Positions 25,001-36,744 of a stretch of 64,000 nt of DNA are shown piece after piece. Within the stretch, counting starts at the first letter, position 1. The number at the start of each line of letters is the position of its first letter. Both the position numbers and the translations under genes were made by a program. The notes beneath the pieces were generated by a model. The model made no database searches. It was not told where the DNA came from and saw only the letters and a list, made by a program, of their open reading frames with translations. Source of the DNA: Halichoerus grypus (taxonomy: Eukaryota; Chordata; Mammalia; Carnivora; Phocidae); contig NC_135723.1 of assembly GCF_964656455.1 (NCBI RefSeq), positions 94,503,283 through 94,567,282 on the forward strand, read 5' to 3'.

Positions 25001-25500
25001 ATAAAAGCAGAAGTTAATGAGGTAGCAAATTTTGAAAAATAGAAAATTGAATGCCAACTAAAAGACAGAGAGAACAAATATACTAAATAAGGAATGACAA
25101 GGGGAAATATAGTACATTTCTTAAAACAATATTTTGTACAATTTTCTACAAGTAACTTCCAAGCCTAAATGGATCGCATTTTCGGAAAATACGGTTTCAC
25201 AAAACTAACTCTAATGCAGATAGAAAGTCTAAGCAGAACGATGGTTAATGGCTGTAAGAGAAATACATGCACTGTCACCATCCCAACAACCATCCCAGCA
25301 GCAATGAAAATGAAAGGTGGGAGGAGAGTTTATGGTGCATTTGACAGTATGTACATTCCCAGAATCACATTCCCTGAAATTATCTCCTTTACTGGAAGCA
25401 AACTGGTAGCCAAAGGAACAGAAATAGCTAAAACAAAAATATGTTCAGTTGGATGAAATATTTACTATAAATAGAAACGTTTACATGAAGACAAAATTCT

Positions 25501-25980
25501 TCAGAATTCTCTCCTAATTCTCCTAATAAGAGACCAACCTGGTTATAAGGATGATTCCAAGTGATAAGAAAGTACTTGGAATCACTTAAGACTTGCTAAA
25601 TGCTAAAGGAAATTTATTCAGAAATAAGAAATAGGTCAACTAAAGGATGGAACCTAGAAATGGACAGCGACAGACCTGTAGAAAAGAAATCCACCAAGAA
25701 TTTAGAATTTAGAATTCAGAAAAAAAAAAATTGGGCTTGAGTCAGCTACCTGCTAAAAGTATGCTCGAGGTTTTCAACAAGAATAGAGAGATCTAGCCTA
25801 AGACACCTGAGAGTAAAGGATATTTTGCATTTCAGGCAGATGGGGGATGGCATGCCAAGTGTGGTTTTAGATTTAGAAGTTAGAGTAAATCGAAAAATAA
25901 TTCCTGCAGGAATAAGGCTCCCATCAAACTCTTAAGAGAGAGAGAGAGATAAAGAATCTTGAAGAAATTCATTATTAGTT
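25501..25980. other. Non-coding, nothing recognised
   Basis: A (GA)n run near 25937-25950 is the only simple feature. No RSS or V-like codons. Confidence 0.4.
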
Positions 25981-25984
25981 GTTG

Positions 25985-26180
25985 AAAATACGGGTTTTGG
26001 AATTAGACTTATCTGGTCACTTTCTAGTATGCCGAGTTACTGAACCTCTCTAAAGATAATTTCCTAGTCTATAAAATAGAATCAGTAATATATGGCTCCC
26101 AGAGGTTTATTTGGTCAAGAAAATGTATGTAGATTGCCTAACAAAATCCCCAGCATAGAAATTAGACTCAATAATAGATA
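25985..26180 (+). repeat. MIR-like SINE
   Basis: 'gttactgaacctctctaaag' (26026) followed by 'tataaaatagaatcagtaat' is the MIR core and 3' part, diverged. Confidence 0.5.
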
Positions 26181-26209
26181 ATGTCAGTAGCAGTAATGTT
26201 AGTAGCTGT

Positions 26210-26239
26210 GTACTAGTTAACTAGTTAACTAACTAGTAC
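26210..26239. repeat. Short palindrome built of actagtta units
   Basis: Arms gtactagtta (26210-26219) and taactagtac (26230-26239) are perfect inverted repeats around a 10-base centre, itself made of the same unit. Confidence 0.8.
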
Positions 26240-26284
26240 TAGTTAACCATTTTGAGAGCTAAATCTTAATGAGTGGTTGCTGTA

Positions 26285-26294
26285 TGTGACGTCA
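26285..26294 (+). promoter_or_regulatory. TRBV promoter decamer / CRE-like site
   Basis: tgtgacgtca matches AGTGAYRTCA at 9 of 10 and holds a perfect CRE core tgacgtca (26287-26294). It lies 236 bp before the TRBVA-like V exon, where a leader exon would once have been. Confidence 0.45.
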
Positions 26295-26530
26295 CAGGCA
26301 AACTACCTACAGGCTGACAAGAGCTGGAAGAAGACCTGCTCCTTCTCCTATTCTGCCCTAGATATCAGGCCCTTCTGAAGACTAAACTTTTTGTCTCCTT
26401 GCAGCAGATCATGGAGCACAGGAACAATCATATACTGGGATTTCTAGGCTCTAGCACAAGGCTTTTATTTTTTTTTTTCATGGCCAAAATGGTGGGCACT
26501 GCCTATAACTTCTGCATCCTTCTCCCACAG

Positions 26531-26802
26531 GTCACTTGGATATTAGAGTAATCCAGAATCTAGATATAAAACAGAACAGGGGTAGGCGAAAGCTTTTGTT
26601 TGAATGTCTTTAGGACTTTGTTCATAACGGAATGCTCTGGTGTGACCAAGTCCCAGCATTGGGGCGACAGCTGATCCACTGTTCACTTGTTGCCGGCAGG
26701 ACTGGAAAAGGTCCCCTGATGTGCACGGTGTCTCCTGGATGAAGGAGGAGGCTTTCTTCAGGCCCTGGAGACACCTTCACACTTCTGTGCTAGCAGCTTA
26801 TC
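26531..26802 (+). pseudogene. Decayed TRBV exon, TRBVA-like by position
   Basis: A V exon relic between TRBV25 and TRBV26, where human has the pseudogene TRBVA. The acceptor tcccacag is intact. The phase-1 reading gives HLDIRVIQNLDIK, then LLFECL followed by TAG at 26611-26613. After it comes GMLWCDQVPALGRQLIHCS, which lines up with the FR2 pattern [19 protein letters not shown]; the Tyr-Arg after Trp is Cys-Asp. A frameshift follows near 26720, and the FR3 end cttctgtgctagcagc survives in another frame. I find no clear leader exon upstream, and the 3' heptamer position reads tacagca (26803-26809) with no nonamer at 23 bp. It can neither rearrange well nor encode a chain. The assignment to TRBVA rests on position, not on sequence comparison. 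Confidence 0.75.
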
Positions 26803-26829
26803 TACAGCAATCTACAGCCACATCCTCAG

Positions 26830-27700
26830 GTGGCCTAGCATTTGAGAAAAAAAAAAATCTTCCTAGAAATAATGTTAAATAGCAAAAAGCCACATCTATG
26901 ACATTTGAACTTCAGTTCATCTGTGGCGACTCGCATCTCACAATTTCCCCAAAATGCTTTTCTCCCCCACGCAAGTGGTTCTGAAAGCAGTTACTAGATC
27001 ACTCAAAGGGATCGGTAGCTCCAAGGGCCTGCACAGTGTTTGTCCACACCCAGTGCTGTCTGGTGGAACCTCCAGTAAGATGAGCTCCTACACCAGATCC
27101 AAATCACCTGAGAGCATGTTCTAGGTACCTACCAGATTTTCCTGGGTTTGTGTATATTTAGTTGCTCCATTCCCTCCACCACACCTGTTCACTCCCTTAT
27201 GAGGAGGCCCACAGAAAGAGAAGGGGCACAGGCATTATATGGAAAGCATGCCGAGATTATATAGTGGAAATTCACGGAAATGAATAAGATTAGGCTGGCT
27301 AAAGATTAGGGTGCTTTTAGAGTAAAATTTCAGGTTGGGTAGAGGGATAAAATGGGAAAGAGTTTCCAGAGAAGTGTTTGGAGAAAACCCTCAAGGGTCC
27401 ATGCAACAGTACTCAACTTACCATAAGAGTCTAGTAAGAATTCAAAAGACACAAACCCACCATATCACAAAGGATATATCATATAAGGGAAATTAGAATT
27501 TATAGAGGAAAAAACTTCCATGCGAATTCTTTAAGAGAACATCATAAACAATTATGTGACCTGGAAAAATGAAACCGGCCACATTCTGTTACATCTCAGA
27601 GGCTTTTGATTCTTTTTTGAAGCAGCGAGGGACAAGGCTGTGGTCTCTGGCCGGGAGTAGATGAAAAGCGTTGGCCTCAGAGACTAAATGCATCACAGCA
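26830..27700. other. Interval between the TRBVA-like relic and TRBV26
   Basis: No gene or named repeat. 'atgtgacctgg' near 27555 is too weak for a TRBV decamer. Confidence 0.4.
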
Positions 27701-27729
27701 CTGGCCAGCATTCTTCATCCAACGCTGCC

Positions 27730-28202
27730 ATGAGCAACAGGTTCCTCTGCTGTGTTGTCATTTGTCTCGTCAGAGTAGGTGGGTTCCGGGCACCTGTCAC
27801 GGACTTCCTGGGCTCCAACTACAGGACATTTCTTCAGGAGGGTAACATCAGTCTCCCCTCCCTGGGCTCTGTCTTTATTTGACCACATTTATTTTTTTCC
27901 TGCCACAGGCTTCAAGGATGCTGTGGTCACACAGTTCCCAAGACATAGGATCTTGGGGACAGGAAAGGAATTAACCCTACAGTGTTCTCAGGGTATGAAC
28001 TATGTTTCAGTGTTCTGGTATCGCCAAGACCCAGGGTTTGGACTGTGGCTGATCTACTACTCAACTGGTACTAACCCCTTTGAAAAAGGAGATGTCCCTC
28101 AGGGGTATGGTGTCTCTTGAAATGAGTTGCCATCTTTTTCCCTGACCCTGGAGTCTGCCAGCACCAACCAGACATCTGTGTCCTTCTGTGCCAGCAGTGA
28201 GC
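27730..28202 (+). pseudogene. TRBV26: TRBV26 pseudogene with one in-frame stop
   Basis: Leader exon 27730-27778 encodes MSNRFLCCVVICLVRV plus a split Gly; the donor is GTGGGT. The acceptor is tgccacag and the V exon is 27909-28202. It reads [48 protein letters not shown], then GYGVS and TGA at 28118-28120. Downstream the same frame continues to FCASSE without a shift. The stop replaces the Arg codon after Val-Ser (CGA to TGA, a CpG transition). MSNRFLCCV and TQFPRHRI identify TRBV26. Apart from the stop and the Tyr to Phe change next to the tryptophan (VFWYR), the segment is well kept, so inactivation looks recent or the base may be polymorphic. Confidence 0.92.
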
Positions 28203-28241
28203 CACAGTGGTGCACAGCCATATCCTCTTTGCCCAAGAAAG
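28203..28241 (+). promoter_or_regulatory. V-RSS of TRBV26
   Basis: Heptamer cacagtg (28203-28209), 23-bp spacer, weak nonamer ccaagaaag (28233-28241). Confidence 0.75.
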
Positions 28242-28259
28242 GGGCAAACCAGGGAGTGA

Positions 28260-28940
28260 GGGGACCCCGCCCTCAAGATTCCTGACCCAAATTAGGAGAA
28301 GTTTTCTCACAAGATTGCACTGAAGCACTGCTTTGACTGTAATATTCCTTACTTTTTCCCCGTTCTTGTCCCTCCAAGACATCTTTCCTGTTGTAATCCA
28401 AGTCTTCACCCCTGGCTGATATTGCACTAGACTAGAAGGGATTAACCCAAAGTGACTATTTCCTAAGGCAAACTTCAATTCTCAGATACAGACGTGGGGA
28501 AATTTTTAATAAAACTGAATTCTGATCAAGTAAATGAAAAAACCCCTCAGATTTACAAAGATCCTTCAAAGATTCTAAAATGGCGTCTCTCGATGACTAA
28601 TGGAGTCATACGGGAAAATCAGCAGGAAGCGGGGCTTCCTCAGATGTGGAATCCTGAGCATGAGTAACAGAGGATGCAGAGGGTCAAGACCAGTTTTCAG
28701 ACAACTCATGAACCCAGGATTACCGAGAATGTGGAAAAAGTTAGTGGAGGGGAGGGGGGTTGGTAATAAGAGACATGAAATGTGTTTGTTCACAGGGATT
28801 GTTAGGGAGCAGAACCTCACCTGGGTAGATACAGGTGTAATTTTTAAAATCAAAACCTGTGATGCCGAGTAGACAGATCAGAGATACAAAAGGGTCACTG
28901 TGTAGTTCCCCAAAGGAAAATGTTGGGTGATAACCAACTG
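28260..28940. other. 3' flank of TRBV26, no gene seen
   Basis: The stretch around 28425 ('gcactagactagaaggg') looks like a broken copy of the CTCF-like motif found behind the 33.2-kb fragment and TRBV28. ORFs at 28575-28872 overlap on both strands and lack features. Confidence 0.4.
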
Positions 28941-28944
28941 TATT

Positions 28945-29525
28945 TGTTTTCCGTTGCTGTGTAACAAATAGTGCAAATGAGGCGGGTTACAAGGACACCA
29001 ATTTATCATCCCACAGTTCTGTGTTTCAGAAGACCAGGATGGTTGGCCTGGGTTCTCTGCTCAAGGTCTGCTGAGATCACAGTATCATCTGGCTGCAGTT
29101 TCTTCTGGAGCCCACTCCCCTTCCCACTCAGTCTTATTATTGGCAGAACTCAGTTACTTGTGGTGGTAGGAGTGAGGGCCCTGTTTCCTTGTTGGTGGTC
29201 ACTGGGGGGTTGCCTGAAGTTCCTTGCAGTCTCGCTCTGGTCCCCTCCATCTTCAAGGACAAAAATGCACATCAAATCGTTCTGATGCTTCAGAAAGCTC
29301 TGTGACCTCCCCTTCTGCTACCAGCTGGAGAAAACTGCCTTGAAGGGCTCTTGTGATTGGATTAGGACAGGCTCATCTGGATAATATCCCTTTTGCCAAA
29401 TAATGTAACACAATCACAGGAGCGAGATGTCATTATATTTACAGGTACCTCCTACACTCAAAAGGGAGGGGACCATACACGGGCAAGGGTCACTGCTGGT
29501 TGTTCTTAGAATTCTGTCTACCACA
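28945..29525 (-). repeat. MaLR (MLT1-like) LTR, antisense
   Basis: Opens 'ttccgttgctgtgtaacaaa' and closes 'ttctgtctaccaca', the antisense ends of an old MaLR-type LTR. Non-coding. Confidence 0.55.
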
Positions 29526-29529
29526 CCAA

Positions 29530-31540
29530 AAGAGAACAAATGCCAAGAATATCGGGACAAGAAATTCAGAGGGCATGCAATCAAATACATTGAATTAGAA
29601 TTTAAAAGTACTTGAGAGATGTTTCTGAGTCCTGGCCACACAGTAGATCAAGTTTTCTTCCTACTGTTTTATTAAGGACACAGTATAAAAGTAGAGTGGT
29701 GTGGCCTTTGGTAAGGGGAGCAAAGGGAAGTTATACGAAGGAAAGGTAAGGAGGAAAGATCTAGCTCTTACCGGAAGGACACCAAAGCCTCAGTATAAGG
29801 AACCAAATTGTTTTGTCCCTGGGTTGAGAAAAGGGATGAGAAATGAGACCAGGGAAAGGGATGGAGTGAAGGTTGAAAGAACTTTTTTGAAGAGAATAAA
29901 ATTGGTTGGCAGAGGAAACACAATCTATAATGAACTTCATTCCTATGAATTTTGAGGTAACCTACTGTAGAAATATCTTATCAGTTGATTGATTATTTGG
30001 GGAAGTAGCATAATCCTTCGAAATTCCAATGTGTTGGGAAACTAACAACCTCAAGGCAGGGCCTCAGGAAAACAACAAATATCAGGATCCAGTTAACAGG
30101 ACAATATCTAATATGATTTTAGTTTTGTTATTAGCCAATTTGTGAAAGTTTCCTGGAGAAATTGGGGATCATCTGGATATGGATCAGTGTCTCGGGTGGC
30201 AAACTGTCTATCTCGTGAATTGACCTAGCCTTCCAAGATTAGACCACAGAGCTCTTGTCCATGTAGCCTACGTTAATGAGTTAAGTTAATGAGTTAAGCA
30301 GGACTGAAGTGCCACCTGCTACCATACTTGGAGAGAGTGATAACTAGAAGAGGAGAGAAAAGGTACTTTCTTAGAGGGAAAAGGTACTCTCTGAGATGGC
30401 ATTAGTCTCGTCTTTCTCTACAAGCTGGCTGCTGTCCACTATCCCAAGATGGGGGCTGGGAGCACAAGAATCCAACTGCGTAACTGATGAGTCCTAGATC
30501 TGTCCTCTCCACCCTGATTCCTAATTTGAACTTAAGTCCATTCAGGACACCTCCCCCTGGAGTTGAAACACAACACGTCATCTTTGCCCTGCAAGCTACC
30601 CTCTGGTTTCCTGATTTGACGAATTCAAGTATGAGCCATTTACTTGCACGAGATTGAAGTTGTGCTACATTTCTCTTCCTCCTTTACCATGGACAGCCAA
30701 CCTGTATTCAAGAGCTTTGATTGCTAACGCCTACATAACTTTTCTCTTCATCCATTATCTCCATGCAACCACTGTCCTGTTTATGCTCTTATCAGCTCTG
30801 CAGGTAAATTTAGTAGCCTCTTTATCCACATCTCGGGCTCCAGCCTCCCCCATCTAATGCAGTGTCAGCATCCCAGTACCAAGTGCTATCTCCCTGATTG
30901 CAAAACTCTGGCCATGTCACTCCCTTCCCCTGCATCCTTCATTGGCTCTCTGTGGTCTAACAGACATTAAAATCTAAACTTACTGTCATGGAAAGAAACT
31001 TACGATGATTCCTTTAATGTTTTGAAAGGAAGGAAATTAAATCCCTTAACCAAAAAGATACCTTTGTATTAGAATGTCAGGTTCTCATTAGAGCCTAGGA
31101 TAATGATAAAGAGTTCTTAATTTTTCCTTCTTGAGTTATGGATCTCTTTCCCCATTAAGTCCATCACAGCTGGGCACTAGGGAAGACATACCCATGTGCT
31201 GTGAGTAGTTGGAATGGGTCAGTGCTTCAGAATCTTCAGGCCTTCTCATGGGAGGAGAAAAACAAATGACCTGACCAGATCCAGCCTGATTGACACACAA
31301 GATAATTACCCCTCTGTCTCCATGTTTACCAGCTCTTAAAGCATGTGTATACTATGCTGACAAGTTCTACCAAATCATTTTCTCGTTCCCAAGCTTGAAT
31401 CAGACCAGCAGAGCCCTGAGTATGGTGGTAGGTTTGGGAAGAGACATAAGTAAACCACCCAGGATGGAGGCATGTGGCAGTGGACAAAACTTCCTGCATA
31501 TATAAGGTACAATGATAACCTATGAGAAAATCCAGCCGCA
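29530..31540. other. Gene-free interval
   Basis: Holds the CTCF-like motif at 30309 and a weak L2-like patch around 30890-30980 ('gcaaaactctggccatgtca'). The ORF 29701-29955 is Lys/Arg-rich and unlike any family I know. Confidence 0.4.
30309..30322 (-). promoter_or_regulatory. CTCF-like motif, reverse
   Basis: gtgccacctgctac is 12 of 14 to the reverse consensus. Confidence 0.3.
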
Positions 31541-31544
31541 CCTT

Positions 31545-32015
31545 CTAGCACTCATGTTCTCACATGCTCTACTCCAGCAACATTGAACTCGAGCCATTTC
31601 CAAACACGCAGCACATATTTTCCTCGAATGGCCCATCTGACAAACTCATTTTGCTCTTCAAAATATTACTTAAAATAGCAATATCTGAAATGTGCTCTGT
31701 TTTCCCAAGACCGTGGGCTCCTTCCTCAGTACTCCCACCGCACCTTACACAATTCTTCCTTTCTGCAGATGCCAAATTGAAACGATTACTGGGACGGCTA
31801 ACTTCCCACTGGACTACTTTAAGAAGGTATGTGTTTCCATCATTCCTTCCCCAGAATTGTCCCCCGTGCATGGCACACAAGTTCAATGAAAGATCAATAT
31901 TAAATATTATCAGCATGGAGACAGGGATGTTGTCTTTTTTGTTCATGTCTGTGTTCCCATAGTCTAAAGCAGCACCTGCCACATAATTGATATTCATTAT
32001 CTGTCCATTAAAGGA
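31545..32015 (+). repeat. L2-like repeat
   Basis: The end 'agcagcacctgccacataat' (31968) and 'gacaaactcattttgctctt' (31638) are typical of the L2 3' region. Confidence 0.55.
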
Positions 32016-32159
32016 AAGGATAGAATGGCTCAGCAATGTCTACAATGACTGGGCCCTGGGCTTGCCTGCTCTCCTACCCCTAAAAATTCTATGTCTTAAG
32101 TTTAATCAGTTCCCAGACTTACCTTCTTTTCTGGCAAAGGGTTCCTGATAGGCCAAGTA

Positions 32160-32612
32160 AAACACCCCCAAAATATTCATTTGCTAATCCTCAGAATCTG
32201 TGAATATATAGCCTTACAGCATGGCAAAGGAGAATTACATTTGTAGATGCAGTTAAATTTGCGAATCAGTTGACCTTGAGATAGATGGTGAGATTATTCT
32301 GGATTATCCAGGTGGGCCCAATTAAACACATGGGTCCTTACAGAGTGATGTGGGAGGGATTCCACCTGCTGTGGCTCTCTTCGAAGATGGAGGAAGGGGG
32401 CACGGACTGTAGGCGGCCTCTAGGAGCTGGAAAAGGCAAAGAAACGGATTGTCCCCAGAGCCTCCAGAAGAGCACAGAGCCCCACCCCACCTTGAGTTCA
32501 ACCACTGAGACTCATGTCAAACCTCTAACCTACAGTAAGATAATAAACTTGTGTTGTCTTAAGCCACTGAGTTTGTGGTACTGTGTTATAGCAGCGGGAG
32601 AAAACTAACACA
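32160..32612 (+). repeat. MaLR-like LTR
   Basis: 'ggattatccaggtgggccca' (32300), 'aagataataaacttgtgttg' (32536) and the end 'gagaaaactaacaca' are MaLR-type LTR signatures. Confidence 0.6.
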
Positions 32613-32719
32613 GAGCCCCCGAAAGAAGGCTGCTGCTGATGAAAGCCACTCTGGGAGAAGCGGAAGAAGAGGCAAAGGGATAATAAGGACAAGAGTTTGA
32701 ATCAGATGATGCCGTTGTT

Positions 32720-32800
32720 AAAGATGCAGAATCAGATGCTGCCAGTTTCTGCTCTTGGCATGCTCCATTTCTGCAAATACCTCCTCTGCACAGGCTTAGG
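32720..32800 (+). repeat. Module with a second diverged copy at 41.66 kb
   Basis: 'agatgctgccagtttctgct' and the following 60 bp align by eye with 41657-41730 ('agatgctgccaatttctgct'). Both lie 4-4.5 kb upstream of a V leader (TRBV27, TRBV28). Confidence 0.55.
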
Positions 32801-33112
32801 TTCAGAATGCTCCGGCAGGGTGTCCCTGCCAGCCTCAGAGGACCTATTCTCTTGGGAAGAATCCTGCCTTTGGTCTGACCATCAGTGGCCGGCACCGTGG
32901 GCACGGGCCTCTGCTAAGTAGCACAGAGCCAGCGAGGTGCTGCTGAGGCAGATGTGATGCAGGTCACAGTTGCTTGTGACCCAGGGCACAGGAAGTCACT
33001 TCCCAAATAGCAGGGAATTAGAATTTGTTGTCATTGTGAATATCAACAGAAGCCCACTCCCTTTGCAGCTTCCATCCCCCTGCAAGGTGACCACACACAC
33101 ACACTCAAGCAT

Positions 33113-33172
33113 GCAGAGGCAAAAAGAGGGCGGGAGAGGGAGACAGAGAGAAGAGAGAGAGAAAGGAGAAGA
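33113..33172. repeat. Purine-rich GA tract
   Basis: Irregular ga/gga repeats directly upstream of the V fragment; the break that removed the rest of the V exon lies at its edge. Confidence 0.75.
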
Positions 33173-33176
33173 ATGA

Positions 33177-33242
33177 TCTCCCCTTGACCCTTGAACGTTC
33201 CAGCAGTAACCAGACAGCCGAGTCCCTCTGCACCAGCAGTTT
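33177..33242 (+). pseudogene. 3' fragment of a TRBV exon (TRBVB position)
   Basis: Only the last part of FR3 remains: the frame from about 33181 reads LTLERSSSNQTAESLCTSSL, matching the xLTLExxSxNQTxxYLCASS pattern of TRBV26-28 relatives; Tyr before Leu-Cys is Ser here. Nothing V-like precedes the GA tract at 33113-33172. By position, between TRBV26 and TRBV27, it corresponds to where human TRBVB lies, but so short a piece cannot prove it. It could equally be a truncated copy of a TRBV27/28-type gene. It has a shortened RSS. Confidence 0.75.
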
Positions 33243-33274
33243 ATCAGTGCAGCTGCATCCTCTGCACAAAGATG
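33243..33274 (+). promoter_or_regulatory. Damaged RSS of the V fragment
   Basis: Heptamer atcagtg (33243-33249). By homology with TRBV28 the nonamer is acaaagatg (33266-33274), leaving only a 16-bp spacer. An unrelated tggcaaacc sits at exactly 23 bp. Confidence 0.5.
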
Positions 33275-33436
33275 GCAAACCCAAGGTAGGCAGTGCCTCT
33301 GCCCTCGTGAGCCCGAGCCCCACCCACAAGAGGGTGCAGACACCCTGCCCCACCCAGTTAGCAGCCTTTCCTTTGCTTTCTCCCACCTTAATTGCTTTCT
33401 TACCACATCTTGCCATGGATTTTTAGTCTTGGTGAT

Positions 33437-34095
33437 TGCATGTTTTCTGTTGCTGCTATAACAAGTTACCACACACTCAAGTGGCTTTAAAACAACACAA
33501 ATTTATTATCTTACAGTTCTGCAGGTGAGAAGTCCAGTACCAATCTCATTCAGCTAAAACCAGTGTATTGGCAGCACTACGTTTCTTTCTGAAGGCTCTA
33601 GGAGAGCATCAAATGTCCTTGCCTCATGACCTCCTTCCTCTATCTTCACAACCAGCAACGTTGCATCTCCCCGACCCTTGTTCCATACTCATGTCTCCCT
33701 CCAAACACAGCTGGGAAAGGTTCCCTGCTTTTAAAGACCCATGTGATTAGGGCCCTCTGGGTGGCTCAGTTGGTCAAGCGTCTGCCTTCGGCTCAGGTCA
33801 TGATCCCAGGGTCCTGGGATCGAGTCCTGCATCGGGCTCCTTGCTCAGAGGGGAGCCTGCTTCTCCCTCTCCCTCTCCCCCTGCTTGTGCACTCTCTCTG
33901 TCATATAAATAAATAAAATCTTAAAGAAGTAAAGACCCATGTGCTTAGACTGGGCTTCCCTAGCTCAAGGTCAGCTGATTAGTAACCTTAATTGTATCCA
34001 CCACTTTAATTCTCTTTTAAATCAAATCTAAACATTCACAGGCGGTGGGCGTTAAAATGAGAACATCTTTGAGACCTTTTTCTGCCTATTGCAGG
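33437..34095 (-). repeat. MaLR (MLT1-like) LTR, antisense, split by a SINE
   Basis: 'ttgctgctataacaagttac' (33450) and 'acaaatttattatcttacag' (33497) open the antisense LTR; it resumes after the SINE with 'aaggtcagctgattagtaac' (33968) and ends near 34090. Confidence 0.65.
33750..33929 (+). mobile_element. SINEC nested in the LTR
   Basis: Target duplication taaagacccatgtgatta (33732-33749) and taaagacccatgtgctta (33930-33947), one difference. Confidence 0.95.
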
Positions 34096-34101
34096 GAAGT
34101 G

Positions 34102-34115
34102 CCACTAGAGGGCAC
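34102..34115 (+). promoter_or_regulatory. Perfect CTCF-like motif behind the V fragment
   Basis: ccactagagggcac fits CCASYAGRKGGCRS at 14 of 14. The flanking text resembles the 3' flank of TRBV28 around 46998. Confidence 0.55.
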
Positions 34116-34129
34116 TAACGCATTCTTCA

Positions 34130-36700
34130 TTATGAACGTTACATTTCAGATCATGATAAACCAGAAAATTTGGTAAAATTGAACACTGTATCACCAATTA
34201 AAAGAGAACTCAGTATAAAAATATCTCTCATGAGGTCTTTCAAATGTTAAGCATATAACAGGAAAATATAGAGGGTAGAGCAACTTCCTCAGGACGGAAA
34301 CGACCTGAGCATAAGTAAAACAGGATTTGAAGTTTGGTGAACATTCTACAGTCTATAAATGGGCTCAGGATTCCCCCGTAGGAAAAATATTGCTGTGCAC
34401 TTAAAGGGATAAGTATGTTCTTCTACAGGGGTTTCTAAGAAAGGGCTCCTCAGTGGGGTAGAGGCCAGCATGAATATTGTTGTCCAGAGACTATTATCCA
34501 AGAAGGATGGATGGAGACGCAGCAGATTTACTAAGTGGTGCCTCTGAGGAGGGGGCTGAGAGCAGACACCGAAGAAGGCCTGGGAGAGACAGGGACAGAT
34601 GGACAGCACAGAACGAAGCACATTACATTAAAGGACAAAAGACAGAGGGAGATGTTTCGGGGCTCCTGGCCACCTACAGGATTCTCTTTTCTTCCAGTCC
34701 CATTGTTAGGGACACAGAAGCCTGCCCTCCATTGGGGAAACGTTCCCAAACTCTTGAATGTGGTGGCCTTGGGAAGGAGAGATCAGAAGGAAGGCTCTAG
34801 AAGGGAAGGGTGGGAAGGTTCAGCAACTGGCTCGTGATCTAAGGATATCAGGGACATTGCTTTAGTGTCTTGGCTGATGTAGAGAAAGAAAGGAGAGACC
34901 AGAGCAGCCTGTTAATGGGGTGCAGAGGAGGGGAGCAGCCTGCGTCTGAGGAGAGTGAACTAGCTGCTGGGGAACAGGAATACAGAATCAGATGCCTCCT
35001 GAGTCTTGGGTTAATCTAATATGGAGAATGTTTGAGATAAACTATAAAGCTTTGACTTGTAATTATCCATCTCTATGGTGTTGGAAGCACCATGGAACCT
35101 GGGAAAATCTACTGGTCAGGACCATAAGTAAATAGTGGGTTTAGCTTTGTGGATGTGGTGTAAACTGTGAAAGATGTCTAAAGATGAAATTCAGGACGAC
35201 GAGCTTTACTAAGTAATAAGGAAATTGTTGACTTGAGGAGGGTTCTTGAGAATGAAAACTGCTCTCTTTCCCCAGAGAACACCTGTCCCACAGCTAGAAT
35301 ATGGAGGACTCCCAGGACAACAGAAAAACACCAAGGGCTGAAGTGGAGCCAAGCCTGCCCACCCCCCATGCTTTTCCTGAAAGGAACCACATGCGTAGCG
35401 ACATATGAAGAGAGAACACGCCTCCTTAGAGCAGAGTTACTGTCCTGAGAGCAAGCATGCCTCTCTCCCTGGCCTGAAATGGGGACAGTTGGAGCTGCAC
35501 CTCCAGCATGAAGGGGACTGCAAGCAAGAAAGCCATCTCTGAGGTTTGAGTGCTGCCCCAAGACTGGGATGAGGTCCCACTTCTTGCCTGGAGATGACAA
35601 TAATTTGGCAAAATAAAGAAGGACTCGGTGAAGCCCTAGCCGTGGTTGGAAGCAATGAAGGGGGGTGGGGCAGTCTCTTCTCTCTCCTCCTCTCCCATCC
35701 CCCCAAGAAGACTCTGGCTCCAACAAAGCACAAAACAAACTCAAAGGTATCCAAGACGGGGAATAATCTGGGCAACCCCAGGAAAGTCACCTCAACGCAG
35801 GAAGGACACAGTGACCCAGAAAAGGGAACAATACGAGCAGCTAGAACTCAGAACAGACACCCTAATGCCCGAGCCCCATACAGAATTCCCCGGGGCTGGG
35901 ATCCACAGCCCAGCTGCCGCTCAGCATCCAGGGACGTAGCCACGCTGCCGTATGGGGCAGCATGGGGAGACTGCAAGAAAGAGGCTGTATGCCCACAGCA
36001 GACAAAGAAACCATGTTGGCTGGTTAGACAAAAAAAAAGTGAGGTGACTGAAGTAGGCAGATGTCGTCCCTGCCTGTAGAAGGAGAGAGGAGAGGAGAAG
36101 GAAGAAAGATATGCCAGACACCAACCTGGAGGAAAGCAGCTCCTAGCCCTACAACTATGTGTAATCGGCTAACGAGGAAAGAGTCTGCACCTGGTATTTT
36201 GAACTGGCTACAGACCAATAAAATAATCCATGCTGGGGACCTGCTGACTGGATTTGTACACATGAGCCTCTTGCAAAGGCTAGCGGCTAAAAAACATGTC
36301 AGTGGATAAACAAGCAGAGGAACATACTTGGAATTTCTTCTGCGGAGTAGACGGGACGACTTCTAAAGTATAAAAGTGCAACTGTGATGGAGCGTAAGTT
36401 TCATGTTCCCACATTTCTAAGTGATAAATCGTTTGTACCAGTTTTCATCATAAGGATTCAAAATACACAAATATCTGCCAAGTTTGACAAGAGCGTACTG
36501 GTGAGACTTTGTCCAGGGCGCAGAAAGGAGCAGCCTCAAAGGAGAGCGGGGGAATGTTCGGGACCACCAGGCTTGCCAGCCCACAGCGGCCACTACCGAC
36601 CGCCCCTGTTTCTCCTCAGCCCCGCGAGGAAAGGGGAGTGGCTTCCCCCCTGAAAATGAGAGCCAGGTCGCTGCGGCGAGGGAGACATTACAGAACCGCC
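34130..36700. other. Upstream region of TRBV27, ORF-rich but unrecognised
   Basis: Many overlapping ORFs on both strands (longest minus 35178-35744, 188 codons; plus 35594-36079, 161 codons). None has a domain, signal peptide or repeat family that I can name; GC content is raised from about 35.2 kb on. I treat them as chance frames. Confidence 0.45.
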
Positions 36701-36744
36701 TAGAGCCCAGCCCCCGGGGCCGGCGGACCCCCACGTCCGCTGCC

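Larger units (their letters stand above)
24430..25500 (+). mobile_element. Old L1/HAL1-like sequence, sense, carrying a SINE
   Basis: 'ccaagaattctatacccaac' (24549), 'ataaagacattcccagataa' (24596) and 'aaactaactctaatgcagat' (25201) follow the order of old L1/HAL1 internal sequence. A SINEC and a GATA repeat interrupt it. Confidence 0.5.

Noticed and set aside
35178..36079. Long ORFs on both strands (188 and 161 codons) as possible genes
   Set aside because: They overlap on opposite strands, lack domains, signal peptide or splice context, and the region is simply GC-rich.
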